Source: Pseudomonas arsenicoxydans
GTDB lineage: Bacteria; Pseudomonadota; Gammaproteobacteria; Pseudomonadales; Pseudomonadaceae
Length of the DNA: 64,000 nucleotides
Direction of reading: 5' to 3'
Assembly (NCBI RefSeq): GCF_006438915.1
Contig: NZ_RCZE01000008.1
Span: forward strand, 124,001-188,000
Shown: piece by piece, positions 27,423 through 36,052 of the stretch
Position numbering within the stretch: position 1 is the first letter of the stretch
Layout of the letters: each line of letters begins with the position of its first letter
Program-made: the position numbers and the translations under genes
The notes under the pieces: generated by a model
The model's database searches: none
What the model was told of the DNA's origin: nothing
Seen by the model: the letters and a program-made list of their open reading frames with translations, nothing else

Positions 27423-28346
27423 TCACTTAGCCAAGCGCCTGAGCCCCAACACCATCACCCCCGCCCCCAGTATCATCGCGCTCAGAAACATCGGATACGA
27501 CACCCACCACGGCGTGCCCGCGGTCATCATGCTGAACTCGGACATGCCGCCAATGCTGGCGATCAGGTTCAACGGCAGAAACACCACGTTGATCAGCGTC
27601 AGTTTGCGCAGCAGGTTGTTCATGCTGTTGTTCATGAGGTTGCCCCGGGCGTCAATCAGCCCGGAGAACACCGTGGAGTAGATTTCCGCCTGTTTGTAGC
27701 ACTGGTTGTTTTCGATGATCAGGTCGTCGATCAGGCTGATGGCTTCGACACTGAAGTGTTCCTTGGCCGCGTGATTGCGCAGCCGCGTCAGGACCGCACC
27801 GTTGCTGTGAATCGCGTTGATGTAATAGATCAGGCTCTCGCTGAGGTTGAACATCTGGATCAGATGCTGATTCTCCATTGAGGCGTTGAATTTTTGCTGC
27901 AACTCCCGGGCAACCAGCTTGATCACTTTCAGGTGACCTAAATAGTGATGGATGTTGTTGAACAGCAGGTCAAGCAAGACATCCAGCGGCGTGTTCAACC
28001 GCTGCCGGGTGCCGAGCCCGTGCAGCGGGGAGTCGTCAGTGGCGATCACCAACAACCGGTGCTCACAAAACAACAAGCCACAGGACGACACCTCAAACGC
28101 CAGGCTGTCGGCGCCGGAATAGTTTTCCGGGCGTTTCCAGATCAGGAACAAATTGTCGGGATGAAACTCGATGCGCGACACCTCGTCCGGGTCGAGGGCC
28201 GACGCCAAGGCGTGTTCATCGAGCTTGAAGTGGCTGTGCAACAGGTCGCGCTCAGCGGCATCCGGATTGCTGAACAGCATCACTTCGGCGTCCAGCCTTT
28301 CGACTGATTGCAGGGCGCCGTGGGTCAGTTGAAAGCTCTTGATCAT
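27423..28346 (-). CDS. CorA-like divalent cation transporter with GMS instead of GMN
   Basis: 307-residue member of the CorA metal-ion transporter fold. A large soluble N-terminal region is followed by two C-terminal membrane helices (LTLINVVFLPLNLIASIGG and YPMFLSAMILGAGVMVLGLR). The loop between them normally carries the selectivity motif GMN. Here it reads GGMSEFS, so Asn is replaced by Ser. The ATG at 28346 lies only 7 bp after the RimK-like gene stop, which implies a shared transcript. Ion specificity cannot be stated. Confidence 0.85.
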   Translation of the reverse strand: MIKSFQLTHGALQSVERLDAEVMLFSNPDAAERDLLHSHFKLDEHALASALDPDEVSRIEFHPDNLFLIWKRPENYSGADSLAFEVSSCGLLFCEHRLLVIATDDSPLHGLGTRQRLNTPLDVLLDLLFNNIHHYLGHLKVIKLVARELQQKFNASMENQHLIQMFNLSESLIYYINAIHSNGAVLTRLRNHAAKEHFSVEAISLIDDLIIENNQCYKQAEIYSTVFSGLIDARGNLMNNSMNNLLRKLTLINVVFLPLNLIASIGGMSEFSMMTAGTPWWVSYPMFLSAMILGAGVMVLGLRRLAK

Positions 28347-28353
28347 CGAGCGA

Positions 28354-29928
28354 TCACCAGGCCTGGCCGCGACGCTTGAGCTCCAGCCGGCGGACGAACT
28401 CTTCCAGCACCAACGAATACAAATCGTCCTGCAGGTAGGCGTCCTCGATACCGGCGTCCATGTTCGGGTTGTCGTTGACCTCAATCACCACCACTTTGTC
28501 GCCGGACTGTTTGAGGTCAACGCCGTACAGTCCGTCGCCAATCAGGTTGGCGGTTTTCACAGCCAGTTCCACCACCGCTCGCGGGGCTTCGTGGACTGCC
28601 AGGGTGCGGCATTCGCCGTTGATGTCCTGACCTTTGGCCTTGTGGTTGTAGATTTGCCAGTGGCCCTTAGACATGAAGTACTGGCAGGCAAAGATCGGTT
28701 TGCGGTTGAGTACGCCAATGCGCCAGTCGTACTCGGTGTAGAAGAATTCCTGCGCCAGCAACAGCACCGAGTGCTCGAAAAGTTCGGCGGTGGCTTCGAG
28801 CAACGCCTGCTGGCTTTCAACCTTGATCACGCCACGCGAGAAACAACCGTCAGGGATCTTCAGCACCAATGGGAAACCCAGACGTTCACCGACCCGCTCG
28901 AAATCTTCCGGTCGCTCCTTGTAGAGAATTTCGGTGGCCGGCATGCCGAGCTGATGACTTTTGAGCAGGTCAGTCAGGTACACCTTGTTGGTGCAACGCA
29001 GGATCGAAGCCGGGTCATCCATCACCACCAGCCCTTCGCTCTCGGCTTTCTTGGCAAAACGGTAAGTATGGTTATCGACGCTGGTGGTCTCGCGAATCAG
29101 CAAGCCGTCGTATTCGGCGATTCGCGCGTAGTCCTTGCGCTCGATCAGTTCCACATCGATGCCCAAGGTCTTGCCGACGCGTATGAAATTATCCAGCGCC
29201 TTTGGGTTGGACGGGGGTAATGCTTCTTGGGGATCGTGGAGGATGGCCAAGTCATAACGGGCCAGACGCCGTGAGCGCGGCATGCGCCAGATCTTGCGAC
29301 TGAAACTGTCCAGCGAGTGGGCGAATTGATCTTCCTGATCTTCTCGCAACTTATGCAAGGCGCCGGACTTCACGCCTTCAATGTGCCAACCGTTAGTTCG
29401 ACGAAACTCAACTAACAATATCGGACATGGGAATACTTCAAACAACTGCCGCGCCAAGTCCTGCAATGGCTCAATATTGGTTTTGCCGAAATACAGGGTC
29501 AGGGTAAAACCTTCGGTGTCGCTGTAGAGATGATGCGTAAGGGCCTTTTCCAGAGGCTTTTCCAGATCATCGAGCGACAACCCATACAAAGATTTTTTGG
29601 TCAGTTCACTGATGGTCCGCACCGACGGAATGACCTTGTGCCCCCGCGCTTCCGCCAGCAACGAGCAGTAATAACCGTGCCCCAGGTACTTGTAGGTGCG
29701 GCACAGGTTGATCACCTGGACCCGTTTGCCTTGCCCGTTGTGGTGAGCCTTTTCGAGGTATTCCTGGGCGGTGACGATGTCTTCACTGGGAAAGTAGGAG
29801 GCCCAGTCTTCCTTGCGTTCGACGATGATAATCAACTGGCTTGAAGTGCTGACTGCTTCATTTAAAAAAGTTGCCGCCGGCGAAGTTTGCTCGGATACTT
29901 CGCGCCAATGACCTTGTACCGCTGACAT
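28354..29928 (-). CDS. RimK-like ATP-grasp ligase with N-terminal RLAN domain
   Basis: 524-residue enzyme expected to form amide or peptide bonds using ATP. The N-terminal ~200 residues (NLCRTYKYLGHGYYCSLLAE, GHKVIPS) resemble the RimK-like ATP-grasp N-terminal (RLAN) domain. The C-terminal ~270 residues are the ATP-grasp fold: FPLVLKIPDGCFSRGVIKV, then DWRIGVLNR and VIEVNDNPNMDAGIED with the metal-binding Glu and Asn. The ATG at 29928 is used; a longer reading to 30075 would cross the divergent gene. The flanking genes encode a GNAT-peptidase fusion (divergent) and a CorA-like transporter. Confidence 0.9.
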   Translation of the reverse strand: MSAVQGHWREVSEQTSPAATFLNEAVSTSSQLIIIVERKEDWASYFPSEDIVTAQEYLEKAHHNGQGKRVQVINLCRTYKYLGHGYYCSLLAEARGHKVIPSVRTISELTKKSLYGLSLDDLEKPLEKALTHHLYSDTEGFTLTLYFGKTNIEPLQDLARQLFEVFPCPILLVEFRRTNGWHIEGVKSGALHKLREDQEDQFAHSLDSFSRKIWRMPRSRRLARYDLAILHDPQEALPPSNPKALDNFIRVGKTLGIDVELIERKDYARIAEYDGLLIRETTSVDNHTYRFAKKAESEGLVVMDDPASILRCTNKVYLTDLLKSHQLGMPATEILYKERPEDFERVGERLGFPLVLKIPDGCFSRGVIKVESQQALLEATAELFEHSVLLLAQEFFYTEYDWRIGVLNRKPIFACQYFMSKGHWQIYNHKAKGQDINGECRTLAVHEAPRAVVELAVKTANLIGDGLYGVDLKQSGDKVVVIEVNDNPNMDAGIEDAYLQDDLYSLVLEEFVRRLELKRRGQAW

Positions 29929-30020
29929 AGTGATTGATCCGTTGGAGAACAAGACCTTTCCTATTAAGCACGAACTTTTTCGAAAGTCCCGTTTCGTTAC
30001 GCAACTTTTACGGCGGTCAT

Positions 30021-31121
30021 ATGAATCCTGTCTTTCGCTTGGCAGTAGTTGAAGACTTACCTGCGTTATTGGCACTTGAACAGCAATGTTTCACCACTGA
30101 CCGGCTCACCAGTCGCAGCTTCCAATGGATGATCACCCGGGCTCACGGGCAATTGCTGGTTGCTTCGCGCGACGAGCAGCTGGTCGGTTACGTCGTGGTG
30201 TTGTTTCATCGGGGCACGTCGCTGGCGCGTCTCTATTCGATTGCGATTGCCGCCGAAGCGCGGGGCAGCGGATTGGGCAAGCAGTTGCTGCAACGCATCG
30301 AGGCCTGTGCGCTGGAACACGACTGTGCCTACGTGCGGCTGGAGGTGCGCACGGACAATCCTGCGGCGATTGCCCTTTATGAGCGCAACGGTTACCGGCG
30401 TTTCGCGCTGATTCATGACTATTACCAGGATCATGCGGATGCGCTGCGGCTGGAGAAGCGCATTCTCCAGCACCATGATTCAAGAAACATCAAAGTGCCG
30501 TATTACCCGCAGACCACTGATTTCACCTGCGGCCCGGCCTGCTTGATGATGGCCATGGGCGCGCTGCAAAAAAACCGAAAACTGGAGCGCCGCGAAGAGC
30601 TGCAAATCTGGCGCGAGGCGACGACCGTGTTCATGACGTCAGGTCACGGCGGTTGCAGCCCGCAAGGTTTGGCGTTGGCCGCATGGAATCGCGGATTTGG
30701 CGTGCGTTTGCAACTGAGCATGACGGGGCCATTATTTCTCGATGGGGTACGTGATGAGCATAAAAAAGACGTCATGCGTCTGGTGCACGAAGAATTCACT
30801 GCGCAGTTGCAGGCTACAGATATGGAACAGGTGATCGGCGGCCCGTTGGACTTGCCGCGCCTGCTGAACGACGGCGGCCAGCCGCTGGTGTTGATCAGCA
30901 GCTATCGGCTGACGCGCTCCAAATCACCGCATTGGGTCATCGTCACCGATCGCGATGAGGAGTTTGTTTACCTGCATGACCCGGACGTCGACCACAGCCA
31001 ACATCGCCAGCCCATGGATTGCCAGCATCTGCCGGTGAGCCACGGGGAATTCGAGAAGATGAGCAGCTTTGGCCGGGGCAAACTGCGGGCGGCGGTGATC
31101 ATCTACAAGCGAGATAGCTAA
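30021..31121 (+). CDS. Fusion of GNAT acetyltransferase and C39-like cysteine peptidase
   Basis: 366-residue two-domain protein. Residues 1-155 are a GNAT domain: acetyl-CoA loop EARGSGLGKQLLQ, and RTDNPAAIALYERNGY with the usual terminal Tyr. Residues 160-366 are a C39-type papain-fold: VPYYPQTTDFTCGPACLMMA supplies the catalytic Cys region, and HWVIVTDRDEEFVYLHDPD supplies His and Asp. It is divergent from the RimK-like ligase, with 92 bp between starts. ATP-grasp, GNAT and C39-type proteins have been noted together in studies of peptide-modifying amidoligases. The product is unknown. Confidence 0.88.
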   Translation: MNPVFRLAVVEDLPALLALEQQCFTTDRLTSRSFQWMITRAHGQLLVASRDEQLVGYVVVLFHRGTSLARLYSIAIAAEARGSGLGKQLLQRIEACALEHDCAYVRLEVRTDNPAAIALYERNGYRRFALIHDYYQDHADALRLEKRILQHHDSRNIKVPYYPQTTDFTCGPACLMMAMGALQKNRKLERREELQIWREATTVFMTSGHGGCSPQGLALAAWNRGFGVRLQLSMTGPLFLDGVRDEHKKDVMRLVHEEFTAQLQATDMEQVIGGPLDLPRLLNDGGQPLVLISSYRLTRSKSPHWVIVTDRDEEFVYLHDPDVDHSQHRQPMDCQHLPVSHGEFEKMSSFGRGKLRAAVIIYKRDS

Positions 31122-31137
31122 GCAGCGCTGCCGAACT

Positions 31138-31287
31138 GTGGCGAGGGGGCTTGTCGGAACGCTGCATCGCCCCGTTCGGCGGCGAAGCCGTCGCAAGACC
31201 TGACAGCAACTTACGTCTGGAAGAATACAAAGGGCTGCTTCGCAGTCCAACGGGGCGATGCGGCGTTCCGACAAGCCCCCTCGCCAC
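31138..31287. repeat. REP-like inverted pair with long stem
   Basis: A 25-nt arm at 31138-31162 (GTGGCGAGGGGGCTTGTCGG...) is perfectly inverted at 31263-31287. It is a longer-spaced member of the GTGGCGAGGG variant (150 bp overall) with further imperfect pairing inside. Confidence 0.85.
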
Positions 31288-31296
31288 AAATACGGG

Positions 31297-32445
31297 TTAC
31301 TTCAGGCCAACCCTGTACAACGCGCCGTCGTCTTCATCGGTCAATACATACAAATACCCATCCGGACCTTGCCGTACATCGCGAATTCGCGCCTTGAGTT
31401 CACCGAGCAAGCGTTCTTCGTGAACCACCTTATCGCCATCAAACTGCAAACGGATCAACTCCTGGCTCACCAGCGCACCGATAAACACATTGTGCTGCCA
31501 GGCCTTGAAGCGATCCCCGTCATAGAACGCCATCCCGCTCAACCCCGGGGACTTTTCCCAGACATGGTGCGGCGCAATGGTGCCTTCGACGGTCTTGCCC
31601 TTGGCTTCCGGGATCGGATCGCCGGAATAGTTGATGCCATTGGTTGCCAGCGGCCAGCCGTAGTTTTTGCCGCGCTCGATGATGTTCAGTTCGTCTCCGC
31701 CTTGTGGCCCGTGTTCGTTCTCCCAGAGAACCCCGGTCCAAGGGTTGAGCGCTGCACCCTGCGGGTTACGCTGGCCATAGGACCAGATTTCCGGGCGCAC
31801 GCCGGATTGACCGACAAAGGGGTTGTCGTCCGGCACCTTGCCGTCCGGGTAGATCCGCACGACTTTGCCTTGCAGCTTGTCGAGGTCCTGAGCGGTTGGC
31901 CGGACATTGTTTTCGCCGAGGGTGATGAACAGATAGCCGTCACGATCGAACACCAGACGCGAACCGAAGTGGTTGCCGACAGAGAGCTTCGGCTCCTGGC
32001 GGAAGATCACTTTGAAGTCCTTCAGGGTTTTCAGGTCTTCGGACAATTGCCCCCGGCCTACCGCCGTACCCGCCTTGTCACCCGCGCCGCCGCCCTCGGC
32101 ATATGACAGATAAACGGTGCGGTCCTGCCGGAAGTCGGGTGACAGCACCACATCCAGCAAGCCACCCTGCCCTTTGGCCCAAACTTTAGGTACGCCATCA
32201 ATCGGGTCGGAGTGTTTGCCGTCAACGCTGACGACGCGCAGGTTACCGGGCCGTTCGGTGACCAGCATGCCCTTGCGATCCGGCAGGAACGCGAGCGACC
32301 ACGGGTGTTCCAAACCCTTGGTGACCGTGGTGACTTCGAGGGTGCCCTGTTCGCTTTGCAGATTCTGAACCGGTTCCGCGAAAACGAGCGCAGAGGTGAT
32401 CAATGCGCTGGCACACAGCGTGGCCAGGAGGGTTTTACGCAACAT
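31297..32445 (-). CDS. PQQ-dependent soluble aldose sugar dehydrogenase (YliI/Asd-like)
   Basis: 382-residue periplasmic quinoprotein oxidising aldoses to aldonic acids. It has an exported start (MLRKTLLATLCASALITSAL, then VFA-EPV). The beta-propeller pattern of the soluble glucose/aldose dehydrogenase family is clear: GLEHPWSLAFLPDRKGMLVT, GQGGLLDVVLSPDF, the active-site segment with NHFGSRLVFDRDGYLFIT, and YGQRNPQGAALNP. The small proline-rich gene upstream lies 25 bp away on the same strand. Confidence 0.9.
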   Translation of the reverse strand: MLRKTLLATLCASALITSALVFAEPVQNLQSEQGTLEVTTVTKGLEHPWSLAFLPDRKGMLVTERPGNLRVVSVDGKHSDPIDGVPKVWAKGQGGLLDVVLSPDFRQDRTVYLSYAEGGGAGDKAGTAVGRGQLSEDLKTLKDFKVIFRQEPKLSVGNHFGSRLVFDRDGYLFITLGENNVRPTAQDLDKLQGKVVRIYPDGKVPDDNPFVGQSGVRPEIWSYGQRNPQGAALNPWTGVLWENEHGPQGGDELNIIERGKNYGWPLATNGINYSGDPIPEAKGKTVEGTIAPHHVWEKSPGLSGMAFYDGDRFKAWQHNVFIGALVSQELIRLQFDGDKVVHEERLLGELKARIRDVRQGPDGYLYVLTDEDDGALYRVGLK

Positions 32446-32470
32446 TCACGATTCCTTTTGTCGTTCCGGC

Positions 32471-32809
32471 TCAACGGTTGCTGGTGTCTGCATCTCGCTG
32501 AGGTGGATTGGGAATGAATTTCGGTGGGCTGGCGGGGGCCGGTTGGCTTTGGGGATAACGATTGCCGATGCCGCCGTTTTCCAGTGTCGGTGGACGCGGC
32601 ACCGGCATGGTGTTGGGCCCGCGAATGGCCGGAGCGCTGGATTGAGAGCCTTGCATGCTGTTCGGGTTGGCGCGGCGAATCGGGCTGTTGTAAGGATTGC
32701 TCGAAACCCCCGTCGGGCTTTGGGCCAGGATCAAGGATGACGAGGGTGATGCCTGGGTAACACCGCTCAGCGCTAGCAATGCGATGCAGCCGAGCACATA
32801 TCTGTTCAT
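32471..32809 (-). CDS. Small proline/serine-rich secreted protein
   Basis: 112-residue protein with a typical signal peptide (MNRYVLGCIALLALSGVTQA-SP). The rest is low-complexity and rich in Pro, Ser, Asn and Gln (for example PRPPTLENGG and QPAPASPPKF). It is probably an unfolded periplasmic or surface-linked protein. It immediately precedes the aldose dehydrogenase on the same strand. No domain is recognised. Confidence 0.72.
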   Translation of the reverse strand: MNRYVLGCIALLALSGVTQASPSSSLILAQSPTGVSSNPYNSPIRRANPNSMQGSQSSAPAIRGPNTMPVPRPPTLENGGIGNRYPQSQPAPASPPKFIPNPPQRDADTSNR

Positions 32810-32998
32810 GAGGTGAGCCTCTCGACGTGGTTAGGGTCTTCGATATCACGCTACGCCCAGGGTTCGGATTTGTTAACTAAAACCTCCTTCACAAGATGTA
32901 ACACGAGACGACCACCCCGCCAGGCCGGGCTCTGCAACCCGCTGAAACTTTTGCGCCAGACCACAGGTCACCTGAACATCACTCGCGAGAAGACGACC

Positions 32999-33847
32999 AT
33001 GGCACGGGCAATCTGGAAAGGCGCAATCAGTTTCGGGCTGGTGCATATCCCTGTGGCGCTGGTCTCGGCGACGTCGTCCCAAGGGGTGGATTTCGACTGG
33101 CTCGACAGCCGCAGCATGGAGCCGGTCGGGTACAAACGCGTGAACAAGGTCACGGGCAAGGAAGTCACCAAGGAACACATCGTCAAAGGGGTGCAGTACG
33201 AAAAGGGTCGGTACGTGGTCCTGAGCGAAGAGGAAATCAAGTCGGCGCATCCGTTATCCACGCAAACCATTGATATATTTTCCTTTGTCGACAGCGAGCA
33301 GATTCCCTTGCAAAACATCGACACGCCCTACTACCTCGCGCCGGATAAACGTGGCGGCAAGGTGTACGCGTTGTTGCGTGAAACACTGAGCAAAACCAAT
33401 AAAGTTGCCCTCGCCCATGTGGTGCTGCACACACGCCAGCACTTGGCGGCGTTGATGCCGCTGGAATCGGCGATGGTGTTGGTGATGTTGCGTTGGCCGG
33501 CGGAAGTCCGAAGCCTCGATACCCTTGAATTGGGCAGCGAAGTGACCAAGCCCGAACTGGCCAAGGGTGAACTGGATATGGCCAAGCGTCTGGTGCAGGA
33601 CATGAGTGCTGACTGGAAACCTGAAGACTACCGCGACAGTTTCGAAGACAAGATCATGGCGCTGGTCGAGAAAAAGGCCAATGAAGGCAAGATTGAGGAT
33701 GTCGAGACGGCGACGGGTGAAGAGGAGCGCAAAACGGCGGATGTGATTGATTTGACTGAGTTGCTCAAACGTAGCCTGGGAAGTAAAGGTGCCGGGAAAG
33801 CCAAGCCGGCAGCGCAGAAAAAAGCGACCAAGACTTCGCGGGGCTGA
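32999..33847 (+). CDS. ku: Ku protein for non-homologous end joining
   Basis: 282-residue bacterial Ku homodimer that binds DNA ends and recruits LigD. The N-terminus MARAIWKGAISFGLVHIPVAL is the family hallmark, followed by VTGKEVTKEHIVKGVQYEKG and YYLAPDKRGGKVYALLRE. The C-terminal tail is Lys/Ala-rich (KGAGKAKPAAQKKATK), typical of bacterial Ku extensions that bind DNA. The ATG is at 32999. LigD is not in the window. Confidence 0.95.
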   Translation: MARAIWKGAISFGLVHIPVALVSATSSQGVDFDWLDSRSMEPVGYKRVNKVTGKEVTKEHIVKGVQYEKGRYVVLSEEEIKSAHPLSTQTIDIFSFVDSEQIPLQNIDTPYYLAPDKRGGKVYALLRETLSKTNKVALAHVVLHTRQHLAALMPLESAMVLVMLRWPAEVRSLDTLELGSEVTKPELAKGELDMAKRLVQDMSADWKPEDYRDSFEDKIMALVEKKANEGKIEDVETATGEEERKTADVIDLTELLKRSLGSKGAGKAKPAAQKKATKTSRG

Positions 33848-33877
33848 TTGATTGTTTTGTGGTGGCTGTCAGGGCCT

Positions 33878-33954
33878 CTTCGCGAGCAAGCCCGCTCCCA
33901 CAGGGGATTTGTGTTCGCCGCGAATCAAATGTGGGAGCGGGCTTGCTCGCGAAG
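33878..33954. repeat. REP inverted pair between ku and the lpxO-like gene
   Basis: A 25-nt arm at 33878-33902 (CTTCGCGAGCAAGCCCGCTC...) is perfectly inverted at 33930-33954. It lies between convergent genes. Confidence 0.92.
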
Positions 33955-33978
33955 GCGTCAGACGCCATCGCACTAAAT

Positions 33979-34890
33979 TCAGATCAACACAAACACCGCC
34001 AGCAACCCGCCAAAAATCGCCCACTTTTCGAGGTAATAAAGTTTGCGATTACGCTTCTTCAGCGCCTTGCCCCGCAAACGAATCTTGTAGATTTTGTTGA
34101 ACAAACGGTTAATCCCCCCCGTCCTGTCACCCTCGTCATTCGGCGAACCCGCCGCCGACATCACATGACGGCTGAACCACCCATTAAACGCCGCCGCCCA
34201 GCGGTACTTCATCGGACGCTCGACATCACAGAACAGAATAATCCGGTTCTGTTGCGTGGTGTTCTGGGCGTAATGAATGAACGTTTCGTCGAACATCACC
34301 GCTTCACCATCGCGCCAGTGATAGTTCTGGCCGTCGACGTTGATGTAGCAACCGGCATCGTTCGGCGTCTCCAGACCCAAGTGATAACGGTAAGAACCGG
34401 CATAAGGGTCACGGTGACGAACCAGTTTCGAGCCCGGCGGCAGTTCGGCGAACATCGCGGCCTTGATCGAACCGATCCCCTGGACCAGTTCAGTGGTGCG
34501 CGGGCAGAGTTTCATCGCTGAAGGATGGCTGTCGCCGTACCACTTCAGGTAAAAACGCTTCCAGCCCGTCTTGAAGAACGAGTTGAAGCCGACGTCGTTG
34601 TATTGTTTCGAGCGCTTGATCTCCCCGGCCTTCAGCAAGTTCTGGCCTTCGGCGCGGATGTCTTCCCAATGTGTCTGCAATGGGCTCAGGTCAGGGAAAT
34701 CTGCCGGATTGAGATAAGGCTTGCCGGGGATTTTCGAGAACATATAAAGGAAGCAATTGAGCGGCGCCAGAAACGAAGAGTGGTCACTCATTTGGCGGCC
34801 CAGCTTGTGGCGCACGCGACCGCGCAGGTGGACGTACGCAATGGAGGCAATGTAAATAAGGGCAATGGTCAGTTTCACAGAAGTCGTCAC
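33979..34890 (-). CDS. lpxO: LpxO-like lipid A 2-hydroxylase (Asp/Asn beta-hydroxylase fold)
   Basis: 303-residue Fe(II)/2-oxoglutarate oxygenase predicted to hydroxylate lipid A acyl chains. The iron-binding region shows HRDPYAGSYRYHLGLETP and a second His in FDETFIHYAQN, followed by RIILFCDVERP with the Arg that binds 2-oxoglutarate. A membrane segment lies at each end (residues 4-20, and the last ~15 residues FGGLLAVFVLI). The start at 34890 is GTG; a second GTG at residue 5 is possible, and neither has a strong ribosome site. Confidence 0.88.
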   Translation of the reverse strand: MTTSVKLTIALIYIASIAYVHLRGRVRHKLGRQMSDHSSFLAPLNCFLYMFSKIPGKPYLNPADFPDLSPLQTHWEDIRAEGQNLLKAGEIKRSKQYNDVGFNSFFKTGWKRFYLKWYGDSHPSAMKLCPRTTELVQGIGSIKAAMFAELPPGSKLVRHRDPYAGSYRYHLGLETPNDAGCYINVDGQNYHWRDGEAVMFDETFIHYAQNTTQQNRIILFCDVERPMKYRWAAAFNGWFSRHVMSAAGSPNDEGDRTGGINRLFNKIYKIRLRGKALKKRNRKLYYLEKWAIFGGLLAVFVLI

Positions 34891-35554
34891 ACGTCAGAAG
34901 TGAACAAACTGCCTTCCCGGCCAACCCATCCGCCAAGGGTCTTGTGCAGCGTCTGAAAATAAACAGCGGTCCCGATAGCGCGCCCTTGAGCCTGCGCCGG
35001 CTCTCGGCATCGGTTGTAAAATCGCATTTTAGCCGCTCTCTGTAACAAATAATTAGCCTCCAGATGTGAAAATCCGTCCGCTGATACCGTCAATGCGCCC
35101 GAGCGGTCTCAACGCCCTATCGTTTAGAGAGCCAGACCAGTACAATCGCCGCCAAACATTACGCGCCCCCCTTGGTTGATGACGGGAATGAACCCCGTCT
35201 CAGCGCACTTCGACTCGGGCCAAGCGCTCCATATGCTGCTGTCCACTTATTGCCAGATGGACCTTCCGCTTCTGACCGGGATGCATTTCCCGTGGTTTGA
35301 ATACCGGAAACGGGTACTGAATCGGTACTGCCGCAACCCTAGCTACTCTGAATGCTTCGCAGGAAAAACCTTTGATCTCTACAGCTAACATCACGATGCA
35401 GTCTTAACGGCGCTCTGATGATACGCGGTGCGCCGTAAAACAAGGGCTTCACGCCTCGCTATCACGCATCAAACAACGCAAAAAAACACCGGTTGGTATC
35501 AAATCTGGTATCAGCCGTGTCCCGCCATTCGGCGTTCTGCCGCTCAAAATATTC
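34891..35554. other. Non-coding left edge of the accessory island, no supported gene
   Basis: Short frames occur (for example 35176-35388 on the plus strand), but none has a family-like sequence with a ribosome site. A direct repeat GGTATCAAATCT/GGTATCAG is seen near 35493-35513. Core-type sequence on the left gives way to the island carrying the 20-nt motif series; the exact border is not visible. Confidence 0.45.
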
Positions 35555-35574
35555 TTTTAAGGATTCACCTACAT
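35555..35574 (+). repeat. Island motif, copy 1
   Basis: TTTTAAGGATTCACCTACAT. One of five same-strand copies (others at 38470, 39366, 43959, 44193). It lies about 65 bp before the small membrane-protein frame at 35641. Confidence 0.75.
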
Positions 35575-35640
35575 CACAATCAAGCCCGGCAAGGGTTAGA
35601 TTTATGTACCGAGCTTAACCTGAGCATCGAACGTGGTTCG

Positions 35641-35889
35641 ATGTCTTTAGAGCTCAATACTAGACCGAAAAATAAAAAAGTGCTTTCCAGAAAAATGAAA
35701 AGCTTAGCCATTCGCCTAAAAAATTTTACCGCACCCACTATAATTCTAGGTAGTCCGGTACTAGGACTCTTCATCTCTTTACTCCTACTTACCGAAAGTA
35801 GGTTTTTTGACGCATACATAATTTTTATAGCCGCCGCTTCATTTTCTACTGTTGCTTTCGCTTTATGGGCAATCTTAAACGGAAAATGA
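35641..35889 (+). CDS. Small two-helix membrane protein of the island
   Basis: 82-residue basic N-terminus (RPKNKKVLSRKMKSLAIRLK) followed by two hydrophobic helices (APTIILGSPVLGLFISLLLL and FDAYIIFIAAASFSTVAFAL). The ATG at 35641 starts in AT-rich sequence about 65 bp after motif copy 1. The ribosome site is weak, and an upstream in-frame reading is possible but looks unnatural. Function unknown. Confidence 0.45.
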   Translation: MSLELNTRPKNKKVLSRKMKSLAIRLKNFTAPTIILGSPVLGLFISLLLLTESRFFDAYIIFIAAASFSTVAFALWAILNGK

Positions 35890-36052
35890 AAGACGCTAAT
35901 TTTTAATAAAATGCAACCAACAAACCGCAAGTCCGCTCTAAATAGCCGCGCAAGGCGACTAGGTAAAGACTGCTAGCAGAGTTCCTGCTAGCAGCCTTAT
36001 GTTTACAGTTGAATTTTAGTGACAGGTTTTAATATGGCTTGCGAATAGGCCG

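Noticed and set aside
34887..35093. Minus-strand frame of 68 codons before the lpxO-like gene
   Set aside because: It overlaps the gene start, has no support from composition or ribosome site, and no recognisable domain.
35176..35388. Plus-strand frame of 70 codons
   Set aside because: Weak ribosome site and no family pattern; kept as a possible small gene only if transcripts are found.
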